A DNA stretch of 40,094 bases, taken from NCBI GenBank assembly GCA_964522665.1, contig CAZFVY010000061.1, positions 1-40,094 on the forward strand. The letters are read 5' to 3'. How positions within the stretch are numbered: the stretch's first letter is position 1; each line of letters opens with the position of its first letter. The DNA is from CAZFVY01 sp964522665. Lineage in GTDB: Bacteria; Verrucomicrobiota; Verrucomicrobiia; Limisphaerales; CAZFVY01. Of the stretch, positions 27,030-35,466 are shown piece by piece. Under the pieces are notes generated by a model. It saw only the letters and a list, made by a program, of their open reading frames with translations. It did not search any database and was not told the origin of the DNA. The translations under genes and the position numbers were made by a program.

Positions 27030-27328
27030 GGTTATACCTCTTTCTCTTATCGGTCCTTGTTAAGATTGTTGCTTCCGGCCAGAGGCGGCGAGCCTCCAAG
27101 GCTTTTAGCGTGCAAAGTATGAGACCGGAGCAGAGATGTGACAATCAGGCCGGAAACGCATTCTCGCCTGCGGTGGGAAACGTATTCCGGCTAAGTCAGG
27201 CAGCGTAGGTTTACCCGGGGCGTGCCCTAGGTGGCGCCGAGGAAGATCGAGGTGGATTCAAACGGCCCGGCTCGTGCTCGAAGGCGGAAGGCACGGGCGG
27301 CGCCGAGGGGAATTGGCTCCCCTTGCGT
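27030..27328. other. Leader region of the 1144-residue gene; small hairpin
   Basis: No gene is seen in this 299-bp stretch. A perfect hairpin AGGGGA-ATTGGC-TCCCCT lies at 27306-27323, directly after the stop of the cyclic-nucleotide-binding gene on the minus strand. It has no T-run and may be only a weak terminator. The minus-strand promoter for the large gene should lie between here and 27029. Confidence 0.4.
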
Positions 27329-27835
27329 CTAGCGGCTGAAGGCTTGCGCGAGGCTGAATCCGGGGACCGTCGCGGCGCTGAACGCCCGATGGACAGGCGG
27401 GCGGGCTGGCGCCGGCATTCGCAGCGCTTCCGCTCGTTGGGCGACGTTGATCGCCACCCTCTTCATCAGTTCATACCCGAGGGCGTGGTCGGCGTCGCAG
27501 GCCAGGAGGATATTGGTACCATGCAAGACGATAACGTCCGTCAATTCGAGCGCGCGTACTTCGAATTGCCAATTGAACGGCGGAAAGAGCCATGACCAGC
27601 CCAAAACATCGCCGCCCGCCAAGGTCTGAGGTGGCGTGGCGCCGCCGCGGGACCGGGCGGCGACGAGGCCGCGTTGGATCAAGTAGAACTCGGCGGCGTA
27701 GTCGCCTTCTTCGAAGAGGTATTGTCCGGCCTCGATCTTCGCCTCACGCGCGTCGTGCGCCACGACGGAGAGGAATTCCCGGGTGATTCCCTGGAAAAAA
27801 GGGTGCGCCGCGATGATGGTTTCAAGCCTGCTCAT
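27329..27835 (-). CDS. Cyclic nucleotide-binding domain protein without DNA-binding domain
   Basis: With ATG at 27835 (MSRLETIIAAHPFFQG) this is 168 residues, almost only one cNMP-binding fold. It has the FFQGITREFLSVVAHDAREAKIEAG lead-in (residues ~13-37), FEEGDYAAEFYLIQRG and the phosphate-binding-cassette area GGDVLGWSWLFPPFNW. The typical R-x-A of cAMP sites is not seen at the expected place, so ligand binding is uncertain. There is no C-terminal helix-turn-helix as in CRP/FNR, so it is not a classical regulator; it may signal by protein contact. A longer start at 27895 exists, but its extra residues do not look family-like. It is divergent from the hydrolase at 28021. Confidence 0.85.
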   Translation of the reverse strand: MSRLETIIAAHPFFQGITREFLSVVAHDAREAKIEAGQYLFEEGDYAAEFYLIQRGLVAARSRGGATPPQTLAGGDVLGWSWLFPPFNWQFEVRALELTDVIVLHGTNILLACDADHALGYELMKRVAINVAQRAEALRMPAPARPPVHRAFSAATVPGFSLAQAFSR

Positions 27836-27970
27836 TGAACTGGGGTAATGAATAGCGCGATTTCGTTTGGGTGTGAAGTAGCGAGAATACGCCATACCCC
27901 CCAGGACGCGCAGCGGACGCGGTCGCGTCGATCGATTCGCCTTCGGCGTGAGTCACCGACCTCGATCCGT

Positions 27971-27984
27971 GGTCAATATTGTCC
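27971..27984. promoter_or_regulatory. Imperfect palindrome in a divergent promoter region
   Basis: GGTCAATATTGTCC is a 14-bp near-palindrome (one mismatched pair) between the divergent genes starting at 27835 and 28021. It is AT-rich in a GC-rich background and is followed by a T-run at 27989-27995. It is a plausible operator, but no regulator can be matched. Confidence 0.3.
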
Positions 27985-28020
27985 TTGATTTTTTTACCGG
28001 CCTGATCGACGCCTTGGCGT

Positions 28021-29094
28021 GTGAAAAGCGCTTTGATGCTCGGTCTGTGCGCCGCGTTCGCCATCGCGGGAGAGGCGGCCGAATATCCCACGCCGGTCGA
28101 AGGGGACTTTGTCGTGCGGGAGTTTCATTTTCAATCGGGCGAGACGGCGCCGGAGGTTCGACTGCATTACCACACGGTTGGCCGTCCGACGTTGGACGCC
28201 CGGGGAGTCGTTCGCAACGCCGTGCTGATCCTGCACGGGACCGGCGGCAGCGGCGCGAGCCTCATCCGACCGGAGTTCGCCGGAGAATTGTTCGGCGCGG
28301 GCCAACCGCTCGACGCCACCCGATACTACGTCGTTCTGCCCGACAACCTCGGGCACGGAAAATCGAGCAAGCCGAGCGACGGACAGCGCGCTCGCTTTCC
28401 AAAGTACGGCTATCGCGACATGATTGAAGCGCAGTATCGCCTGCTGCTCGACGGGCTGGGCGTAAGTCACCTGCGGTTGGTGATGGGGACCTCCATGGGC
28501 GGCATGCAGACTTGGCTGTGGGGTGAAACTCGCCCGGACTTCATGGATGCGTTGCTGCCGTTGGCGAGCTTGCCGACGCAAATATCCGGGCGCAACCGCG
28601 CGTGGCGGCGGGTGATCATCGACGCCATCCGCGGCGATCCCGCGTGGCTGGGCGGTGAGTATGTGGCCGAGCCACCGGCTCTACGAACGGCGGCGGAGAT
28701 GCTCTACGTGATGTCGAGCAATCCGATTCAGCGCCTGAAGGAGGCTCCGACGCTCGCCGACGCGGATCGGGCGCTCGACACGTACGTCGCCAATTCGCTC
28801 AAGACGCTCGACGCGAACGACGTTTTGTACGCGGTGGAAAGCTCACGGGACTATGATCCCGGACCCGGCTTGGAACGGATCAAAGCGCCGTTGCTGGCGA
28901 TCAATTCCGCGGACGATTTGATCAATCCACCCGAGTTGGGAGCGCTGGAGCGGGAGATCAAACGCGTCAAGCGCGGCCGGGCGGTGGTCCTCCCGTTGAG
29001 TGATCGGACCCGGGGACACGGGACCCACACGCTGGCGGCGATTTGGAAAGATTATCTGGTCGAACTGCTGGCGGAAACGGAAGCGCCGAAGTGA
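28021..29094 (+). CDS. Secreted alpha/beta hydrolase of the homoserine O-acetyltransferase (MetX) fold
   Basis: This 357-residue protein uses a GTG start, after which a signal peptide reads KSALMLGLCAAFAIAGEAAE. The MetX-like alpha/beta hydrolase core follows: LHYHTVG, VLILHGTGGSG, PDNLGHGKSSKPSDG, the nucleophile elbow GTSMGGMQ with S158, Asp in SADDLINPP (298 or 299) and His in GHGTH (333 or 336). MetX proper is cytosolic and makes O-acetylhomoserine. Export, plus a shortened lid, argues that this is a secreted hydrolase or acyltransferase with another substrate. The triad appears complete, so it should be active. No methionine genes are nearby. Confidence 0.88.
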   Translation: MKSALMLGLCAAFAIAGEAAEYPTPVEGDFVVREFHFQSGETAPEVRLHYHTVGRPTLDARGVVRNAVLILHGTGGSGASLIRPEFAGELFGAGQPLDATRYYVVLPDNLGHGKSSKPSDGQRARFPKYGYRDMIEAQYRLLLDGLGVSHLRLVMGTSMGGMQTWLWGETRPDFMDALLPLASLPTQISGRNRAWRRVIIDAIRGDPAWLGGEYVAEPPALRTAAEMLYVMSSNPIQRLKEAPTLADADRALDTYVANSLKTLDANDVLYAVESSRDYDPGPGLERIKAPLLAINSADDLINPPELGALEREIKRVKRGRAVVLPLSDRTRGHGTHTLAAIWKDYLVELLAETEAPK

Positions 29095-29152
29095 CGCGGT
29101 GACGGTCAACGACGTCGGCCTGGCGCGCGGGTAAAACTCAATAAATTACGTG

Positions 29153-30007
29153 ATGAAGAAAAAAGTTGGTTTTATTGGTCTAGGGATCATGGGTGGCGGC
29201 ATGGCGGGACAACTGATCGAAAAGGGGTTCGAATTGTCCGTTTGGAATCGTGATCCCGCCAAGGCCGGGCCGTTGCTTGCGCGGGGCGCCAAATGGGCGG
29301 CTTCGCCAAAAGAACTGGCGGGCCAAGTGGATGTCATCATCGCGATGGTGCGGGACGACGCCGCGGTACGCGAGGTATGGCTGGGAGCTGAGGGCGCGGT
29401 GAACGGAGCCCGAGCGGGTACGACCTTCATCAATATGAGCACGACGACGCCCGGATTGGCGGTCGAACTGTCGGCCACGCTCGCCGCGCGGGGCTGCGCT
29501 TTTCTCGACGCGCCGGTGACCGGGAGCAAGGCCGCCGCGGCCGGCGGCCAACTCGGCGTTTTGGTCGGCGGCAGCCCGGAAGCGTTGGAGGCGAATCGGG
29601 ACGTGCTGGCGGCGATGGGCCAGACCGTCACGCATATCGGGCCGGTCGGCGCGAGCGCGACGCTTAAGCTCGCCAATAATTCCCTGGCGGCGACGGTGGT
29701 TCTGGCGTTAGGCGAGGCGCTGGCGCTTTGTGAAAAGGCGGGATTGGAGCGTGAGTTCATGGTCGAGAGCTTTGCGGCGACCGTGGCGCGAGTCTGCGGC
29801 TTAAAGAAGAAGAAAATCGTGGAACGCGATTGGAGTACCGATTTCGCGCTCGAGCTCATGTGCAAAGACCTCGACCAAGCGCTCGATACGGCGCGGAGGA
29901 GCGGGGTGTCGGTCCCGTTGTTTAGCGCCGTGCGGGAGCGCTACCTGCTCGCGAACGACGAGACGCGGAGGGGCGCGGACTTTTCGGTGGTGGCCGACCA
30001 CGGATGA
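29153..30007 (+). CDS. NAD(P)-dependent beta-hydroxyacid dehydrogenase (3-hydroxyisobutyrate dehydrogenase family)
   Basis: This 284-residue protein starts at ATG 29153; a GTG one codon earlier is less likely. The N-terminal Rossmann motif is GFIGLGIMGGGMA, followed by VWNRDPAKAGPL. The substrate-binding DAPVTGSKAAAAGGQL and the conserved catalytic Lys (about K172 in ATLKLANNSL) are present, so all family signatures are intact. The family covers 3-hydroxyisobutyrate, tartronate-semialdehyde, 6-phosphogluconate-like and glyoxylate/succinic semialdehyde (GLYR) reductases. The Asn-Arg after the second strand (WNRDP) favours NADP, as in the GLYR group. It is cytosolic and stands alone, 58 bp downstream of the hydrolase. 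Confidence 0.92.
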   Translation: MKKKVGFIGLGIMGGGMAGQLIEKGFELSVWNRDPAKAGPLLARGAKWAASPKELAGQVDVIIAMVRDDAAVREVWLGAEGAVNGARAGTTFINMSTTTPGLAVELSATLAARGCAFLDAPVTGSKAAAAGGQLGVLVGGSPEALEANRDVLAAMGQTVTHIGPVGASATLKLANNSLAATVVLALGEALALCEKAGLEREFMVESFAATVARVCGLKKKKIVERDWSTDFALELMCKDLDQALDTARRSGVSVPLFSAVRERYLLANDETRRGADFSVVADHG

Positions 30008-30078
30008 GGAATCGAGAACCGCCGGTCGTTCTAAAAAACTCGAGGACGCCGCGAGGTTGACCGGCCGGATGCGTCAGT

Positions 30079-30921
30079 TCAGTTCGCCTTGCGAGTCGTA
30101 CGTTCCATCATCCAGAAGACATCCTGGTTGTTCGGTGAAGGAACGTTGAGGGAAAGCTCCTGGCCTTTGCGGAGGACGGGGACGGTGCGGGCGTCGAGCC
30201 ATTTTTTGATTTCGGAGTGGCCATCGGCGAAGGCGATGCCGGCGGCGCGGTTATGGTAGCTCGCGGGATAATCGACGAGGACCCACGATCCCGGCGCGCT
30301 GGGGTAGCCGGTCATTCCCACGACCAATTCGCCGTCGTTGATGCTGTCTTCCCGTTCGTCGATAAAAACCCAGGTTCGCACGGGACCGGGGTCCGTGAGG
30401 TCACTCAACTGCTTATAGACGCGGAAACCGGCGCCGAAAGTTTGGGCGTCGCTCGAGTTGAGCCAGGCGTCCATCGAGATGCTGCGAACACGCGGGTAGG
30501 TGATGGCGCCGCTTTTGACCACGCTGGTGTCCGCGGGGCATTTCCAGATGCCGGCGCTGTTCCCGCAATAGGGCCACAACGGACTTTTCTTGATGTCTTG
30601 CTCGATGTCCCAATTGCTCCGATTGCCGGCGTTGAAATCAAGGCTGCCGGTGACCCAAACGGGGGAGATGCCGTAGGAGCCGGGGAGGCGATCCTGATTA
30701 TCGTCCACGTATTGGCGCCAGGCGAGCAGCATCTGGCGGGTGTTGCTCATGCACATGATTCCCTGCGCCTTGGTTTTGGACTTCGCCAACGCCGGCAACA
30801 GCATGCTGGCCAGGATCGCGATGATGGCGATCACGACGAGGAGTTCGATCAGGGTGAAGCCGGACGAGCTGGCTCGAAATGGGAGAGACTGGCCCGCGAG
30901 ACGCGTTCGTAGAGTTTTCAT
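30079..30921 (-). CDS. H-X9-DG-type pseudopilin (DUF1559-like)
   Basis: This 280-residue protein has a standard prepilin leader ending in G21, then FTLIELLVVIAIIAILASML with Glu at +5. The C-terminal part carries the motif His-X9-Asp-Gly (H223 to D233-G234), the hallmark of a pseudopilin family greatly expanded in Planctomycetes and Verrucomicrobia. It is predicted to be cleaved by a prepilin peptidase and inserted in or exported by a type II-like system. Cysteines in MCMSN, YCGNSAG and KCPADT may form disulphides. The function of this expanded family is not known. It is divergent from the oxidoreductase at 31118 and convergent with the dehydrogenase ending at 30007. Confidence 0.93.
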   Translation of the reverse strand: MKTLRTRLAGQSLPFRASSSGFTLIELLVVIAIIAILASMLLPALAKSKTKAQGIMCMSNTRQMLLAWRQYVDDNQDRLPGSYGISPVWVTGSLDFNAGNRSNWDIEQDIKKSPLWPYCGNSAGIWKCPADTSVVKSGAITYPRVRSISMDAWLNSSDAQTFGAGFRVYKQLSDLTDPGPVRTWVFIDEREDSINDGELVVGMTGYPSAPGSWVLVDYPASYHNRAAGIAFADGHSEIKKWLDARTVPVLRKGQELSLNVPSPNNQDVFWMMERTTRKAN

Positions 30922-31117
30922 TAGATTAACTAATTAAAAGGTGACTCTCGGTTAACCGCCGCTACGATCGGCACTATCATTCTCCAGCGGCGCCGGCGTC
31001 AAGGCGTTTCCGGCTGGCGCCCGTTACATCCGGAAGGCGGAAACGCAACGAATCGGCGCGCCGATGAGGCGCGGTTAATGCCTTGTCATTGGCGCCCCTT
31101 CCTTTTAGGGTGGACCC

Positions 31118-32464
31118 ATGAACCGCCGAAAATTTCTCCAAGTGAGCGCCACTGGCTTGGCGCTGTCGGCTGTCGGCAATTACGCCGCAGAATTCGCAGA
31201 CCAGAAAAAGCGCGTCGGCCTGATCGGCTGCGGTTGGTACGGCAAGTCGGATCTGTTCCGGCTCGTCCAGGTCGCGCCGGTCGAGATCGTCTCCCTGTGC
31301 GACGTGGATTCGCGCATGTTGTCCGACGCGGCGGACATGGCGGCGAGCCGGCAGGCGTCGAAGAAGCGGCCGCGCGTCTATGCGGACTACCGCGAGATGC
31401 TCAAGGAAAAGGATTTGGACATCGTGCTGATCGGAACGCCGGACCATTGGCATCCGCTCATCATGATCGACGCCGTGCGCGCGGGCGCCGACATCTACGT
31501 GCAGAAGCCGATTGGCGTGGACGTGGTCGAAGGGGAGGCGATGCTGGCCGCGGCGCGCAAGTATAAGAAAGTGGTGCAGGTGGGCACGCAACGGCGGAGT
31601 ACGCCGCACTTGATCGAGGCGCGCGATACAATCGTGCGTGAGGGCAAACTCGGCAAAATCGGTCTGGTGGAAATTTGCTGCTACTATCACATGCGGGCGA
31701 CCGAGAACCCGCCCGACACCGCGCCGCCGGATTACCTGAATTACGACATGTGGACCGGACCGGCGCCGATGCGACCGTACAACAGCCTGGTTCATCCGCG
31801 GCGGTGGCGGGCGTTCATGGAGTACGGCAACGGGATCGTCGGTGACATGTGCATTCACATGTTCGACATGACGCGCTGGATGATGGACCTCGGCTGGCCG
31901 AAGAGCGTCAACTCGTCCGGCGGCATTCTCGTGGACAAAAAGAGCAAGGCGAACATTAGCGACACCCAGACGGCGACGTTTGACTACGGTGATTTGCAGA
32001 TCGTTTGGCAGCATCGGACGTGGGGCGACGCGCCTGACCCGAAATACCCGTGGGCCGCGACGTTCTACGGCGAGAAAGGGACGCTCAAGGCGAGCGTGCA
32101 GGGCTATGATTTCATCCCGGCCGGCGGTGGCAACCCGATCCATCGGGATGTGACTTACGAACTCGAGCAGTATCCGGAGGACAAAACGGAGAAGGACCTC
32201 GAGAAGCATTGCGCGCCCGCGATCCGGGGGCACATGAAAAACCTGTTGTCATGCATCACGACCCGCGAGAAGCCGGTGGCGGACATCGAGCAGGGACATA
32301 TTTCGACCGCGTCGTGCATCCTGGCGAATCTGTCGATGAAGCTGGGCCGCGGATTGACCTGGGACCCGGTCGCCAGCAAAGTCGTCGGCGATAGCGAGGC
32401 GAACAAACTTTTGCGCCGCCAGTACCGCGGGCCTTGGGTCCACCCGGAGCCGGGCAAGGTTTAG
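31118..32464 (+). CDS. Gfo/Idh/MocA-family oxidoreductase with Tat-like signal
   Basis: This 448-residue protein begins MNRRKFLQVSATGLALSAV, a twin-arginine signal of the R-R-x-F-L-x type. The Rossmann motif GLIGCGWYG is at about 34-42, followed by LCDVDSRM. GTPDHWHP and VQKPIGVDV hold the EKP-equivalent catalytic Lys. The C-terminal substrate domain has GDMCIHMFDMTRWMMDLG, with conserved Asp and His. Exported members of this family are abundant in Planctomycetes and Verrucomicrobia and act on sugars or sugar derivatives with tightly bound NAD(P). The substrate is unknown. It is flanked by unrelated genes and probably transcribed singly. Confidence 0.93.
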   Translation: MNRRKFLQVSATGLALSAVGNYAAEFADQKKRVGLIGCGWYGKSDLFRLVQVAPVEIVSLCDVDSRMLSDAADMAASRQASKKRPRVYADYREMLKEKDLDIVLIGTPDHWHPLIMIDAVRAGADIYVQKPIGVDVVEGEAMLAAARKYKKVVQVGTQRRSTPHLIEARDTIVREGKLGKIGLVEICCYYHMRATENPPDTAPPDYLNYDMWTGPAPMRPYNSLVHPRRWRAFMEYGNGIVGDMCIHMFDMTRWMMDLGWPKSVNSSGGILVDKKSKANISDTQTATFDYGDLQIVWQHRTWGDAPDPKYPWAATFYGEKGTLKASVQGYDFIPAGGGNPIHRDVTYELEQYPEDKTEKDLEKHCAPAIRGHMKNLLSCITTREKPVADIEQGHISTASCILANLSMKLGRGLTWDPVASKVVGDSEANKLLRRQYRGPWVHPEPGKV

Positions 32465-32608
32465 GTTTCGGTTCGGACGGGGCGAGCGCGCCTAGCCCAA
32501 GGCGGCGAGGCGCGCCGGAAAATGTCCGCCGCGGGCGAGCGGTTTGGGATCGGCTTCCGCATGGCGTTCGCGCGAGTGTCGGCGGCGGCGTGAATTGAAC
32601 CGGAAACC

Positions 32609-33370
32609 ATGAGCACGGTAATTGAAACCAACGAGCTGACCCGGCGTTTTGGCAGTTTTTGCGCGGTTGATCATCTGAACCTCGCGGTCGAAGGCGGTCG
32701 CTTTTATGGTTTCTTGGGACCGAACGGCGCCGGAAAATCAACTACGATCAAGATGCTCACCGGGCTGTTGGCGCCCAGCGGTGGGTCGATTCGAATTTTA
32801 GGCGAAGATTGTTCGGACCCGGAGAAGGCGCGGGAGGTGAAGCGGCGGATTGGGGTCGTGCCGGAAGGGCTTTGTTTGTTCGATAACCTCACGGCCCGCG
32901 AGTATTTAACTTTCATTGGCCGCATGTACCTTTTGCCGCGGGCGACGATCGCCGAGCGGAGCGCGGAGTTGCTGGCGATGATGGAACTGGAGCGGGAGGA
33001 ACGGAAGCTGACGCTGGAGTATTCCCACGGGATGAAGAAGAAGCTGGCGCTGGCCGGGGCGCTGATCCACAACCCGGAACTGCTTTTCCTGGACGAACCG
33101 TTCGAAGGAGTGGACGCGGTGGCGTCGCGCGTCCTGCGGGACACGCTGAAGCGCTGCGTCGAGCGCGGGGCGACGATTTTTCTGACCTCGCATGTGCTGG
33201 AAATTGTGCAAAATCTCTGCACCGACGTCGGCATTATCGCGAAGGGGAAGCTCGTTCATCAAGAGGCGATGGACCGCGTGCGGGAGCGAGGGACGCTGGA
33301 GGATCGGTTCCTGGAGGTCGTGGGCGAGGGCCAGCATCCGGCGCAAAAACTGAGTTGGCTGGAGGGCTGA
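32609..33370 (+). CDS. ABC transporter ATP-binding protein
   Basis: This 253-residue protein is a compact ABC-2-type ATPase with Walker A GPNGAGKST at 37-45, a variant signature YSHGMKKK, Walker B LLFLDEP (Glu163) followed by FEGVDAVASR, and the switch His in TSHVLEIVQ. The D-loop reads VDA where LDP is common. Its stop lies 2 bp before the permease ATG at 33373, indicating a two-gene transporter operon. It would energise export of an unknown compound at the cytoplasmic membrane. Confidence 0.94.
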   Translation: MSTVIETNELTRRFGSFCAVDHLNLAVEGGRFYGFLGPNGAGKSTTIKMLTGLLAPSGGSIRILGEDCSDPEKAREVKRRIGVVPEGLCLFDNLTAREYLTFIGRMYLLPRATIAERSAELLAMMELEREERKLTLEYSHGMKKKLALAGALIHNPELLFLDEPFEGVDAVASRVLRDTLKRCVERGATIFLTSHVLEIVQNLCTDVGIIAKGKLVHQEAMDRVRERGTLEDRFLEVVGEGQHPAQKLSWLEG

Positions 33371-33372
33371 CC

Positions 33373-35112
33373 ATGAACTGGAGCCAGTTGCAGACGATTT
33401 TTTGGCTGCGCTGGCGGCTCAGCGCGAACCAATTCGCCCGCGGCGGCACGTTCAACTCCGTCATGAGCGTCGTGGCGACCGTGGGCGCCGTGCTGATCTC
33501 CGTGACGGGTCTCGCCGTCGGTCTATGGGCGGGCGCGGCGGGGTTGGCGGCGGCGCCCGCGGAGATCATTTTGATTATTTGGGACGTCATCACCTGCGCG
33601 TTTCTGTTTTTCTGGGCGCTCGGGATCGTCACGGAATTTCAACGGTCGGAGACGATTGACCTGCGAAGATTGCTTTATCTGCCCGCGTCGCTGAAGGGAG
33701 TCTTTTTCATCAACTACCTCGCCTCGCATTTGACGTTATCGCTGATCGTCTGTTTGCCTGGCATGTTGGGATTGGCGGTCGGGTTGGTGGTGGGGCGGGG
33801 CCCGATCATGTTATGGCTGTTGCCAGCGATTTTTAGCGTGATCTTCATGGTGACCGCCTGGACGTATTGCCTGCGCGGCTGGTTGATCGCGTTGATGGTG
33901 AACCCGCGGCGGCGCCGAGTGGTTATCATGTCGATTACGATGGCGTTCGTGCTCGTGGCCCAGTTGCCGAATTTCGTCAATCTGTACTATCAGCGGAACC
34001 GCCTGGCGAACGGCGCGCAGCGGCCGGCGGCGACCCGCGCGTCGAACGGCCCGGCTGGGGCGCCGTCCAAGATACCAATTCCCGCGGCGTGGCTGAGCGC
34101 GCACCGCTACGCGCCACCGCTGTGGCTCGCGGGCGGGGCGCTGGCGCTGGCGCAGGGGCGGCCGGCGCCGGCCGCGCTGGGAACCGCGGGCGCATTGCTT
34201 TTGGGCGCGTTAGGCTTGCGGCGGGCATATCGGTCCACGGTGCGCTTCTACGAGGGCGCGGACGAGGGCAAGAGGCCGACGGCGCCGCTGGAAAAGCCGG
34301 CGGCTCGCGGTGGCTGGCGGCTGATCGAGGCGGAGGCGCCGGGCGTGCCGGAAGAAGCCGCCGCGGTGGCGGTGGCGTCGCTTCGCTCGATGCTGCGAGC
34401 GCCGGAGGTGATGATGACGGTCGTTAGCTCCTTTATCGTGTTGCTTATCTTTGGCGTGATGATGTTCGTGCGGACTTTTGCGCCGATTTCGGCCGCGGGC
34501 CGGCCTTTCGTCACGACCGGGGTGGCGGTCGCGGTGAGTTTCGGATTGGGGCAACTCATCATGAACCAATTCGGCATGGACCGAGACGGTTTTCGCGCGC
34601 TGGCGCTGTCACCGATCGCGCGCCGAAACATTATTTTGGGCCGAAACATGGCTTTTCTGCCGATCGTCTTCACGCTGGGCGGCGCCTACCTGGCGTTGCT
34701 GGCGGTGGTGGGAAAGCCGCCGCCTGGGGCGCTGCTTGGGGCGGCGATTCAGCTTCCGGCGATGTTCCTGCTGGCTTGCATGATGGGCAATCTGGCCTCG
34801 ATCTTTGCCCCGTTTCGGGTCGCGGCGGGATCCTTGAAGCCGACGAAAGCCTCGTCGAAGATCGTGATTACGCTGATCGCGTTCCAGATTCTGTTCATTC
34901 TCGCGCAAGCGCCGTTGTTCTTGCCGGCCTGGACCGAGTGGTGGTGCCGTAAACGCGGGTGGTTTTCCGGCGTGCCGATCAATCCGGCGCTTTCCTTAAT
35001 CCTGGCGTTTGCGATCGCGCTGCTTTATCGCGCGAGCCTCGGCCCCTTCGGGCGCCTGCTCCAGCGTCGGGAAAGCCGGATTCTTGAGACGGTGACGCGG
35101 GAGGTTGAATGA
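33373..35112 (+). CDS. ABC-2 family permease (large)
   Basis: This 579-residue protein starts at ATG 33373; an in-frame TTG at 33355 lies inside the ATPase gene and is less likely. Roughly a dozen hydrophobic segments fall into two groups (about 25-200 and 350-560), separated by a hydrophilic, Ala/Pro-rich linker (about 205-340). That layout suggests two ABC-2-like halves in one chain. Motifs such as FQRSETIDLRRLLYLP and MDRDGFRALALSP resemble the cytosolic coupling loops of bacitracin/antibiotic-type exporters. Its partner is the ATPase just upstream. The substrate is unknown, and the riboswitch and SPFH gene follow. Confidence 0.85.
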   Translation: MNWSQLQTIFWLRWRLSANQFARGGTFNSVMSVVATVGAVLISVTGLAVGLWAGAAGLAAAPAEIILIIWDVITCAFLFFWALGIVTEFQRSETIDLRRLLYLPASLKGVFFINYLASHLTLSLIVCLPGMLGLAVGLVVGRGPIMLWLLPAIFSVIFMVTAWTYCLRGWLIALMVNPRRRRVVIMSITMAFVLVAQLPNFVNLYYQRNRLANGAQRPAATRASNGPAGAPSKIPIPAAWLSAHRYAPPLWLAGGALALAQGRPAPAALGTAGALLLGALGLRRAYRSTVRFYEGADEGKRPTAPLEKPAARGGWRLIEAEAPGVPEEAAAVAVASLRSMLRAPEVMMTVVSSFIVLLIFGVMMFVRTFAPISAAGRPFVTTGVAVAVSFGLGQLIMNQFGMDRDGFRALALSPIARRNIILGRNMAFLPIVFTLGGAYLALLAVVGKPPPGALLGAAIQLPAMFLLACMMGNLASIFAPFRVAAGSLKPTKASSKIVITLIAFQILFILAQAPLFLPAWTEWWCRKRGWFSGVPINPALSLILAFAIALLYRASLGPFGRLLQRRESRILETVTREVE

Positions 35113-35179
35113 CGCCCCGGGGGCCGTCCGTGGGCTATTTGACGAACCGTTCAGAGAGCGCTATATTCGGGGTGTTCGT

Positions 35180-35360
35180 AGCAGCCTAAGCCGGCCTTTC
35201 TTCCAGAAGGCCGGCGCGGGGGAACCAAATTCCCCGATTCGGTAGCCGGGTTAACCCGGCGGCGAATCGCGGAAGGGGCGCAAGGGCGCGGGTAACCGCG
35301 ACCAAGGTCACTTTCAAGACCAAGCCCGTCAGCTAACCTCGTCGGCATTTGGAAGGGCGA
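35180..35360 (+). promoter_or_regulatory. ydaO/yuaA-type (cyclic di-AMP) riboswitch
   Basis: The highly conserved blocks of the ydaO/yuaA aptamer are present in order: GCGGGGGAACCAAA at 35216-35229, a GGTAGCC...GGCGAATC block at 35241-35268, AGGGCG near 35283 and CCGTCAGCTAACCTCGTCGG at 35326-35345. Between them are pairing arms such as GCCGGCC(TT) with AAGGCCGGC at 35190-35215 and AGCCGGGTTAACCCGGC at 35244-35260. This class binds c-di-AMP. It lies in sense orientation 107 bp upstream of the SPFH gene start. No T-tract terminator follows before the gene. A GC hairpin at 35417-35440 near the start region could instead act on translation (inference). Confidence 0.9.
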
Positions 35361-35466
35361 TCCTCTAGGCCCGCAGGTCGCGGCGCCCATGTTCACCCAG
35401 GCAAAAACCGCGCAATGCGCCGCGGGGACAACTCCGGCGCGACGCGTTGCCACATCGGAGATGGGT

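Noticed and set aside
30977..32233. Minus-strand open frame (418 codons) opposite the Gfo/Idh/MocA gene
   Set aside because: Shadow frame in GC-rich DNA; the plus strand carries the full oxidoreductase signature.
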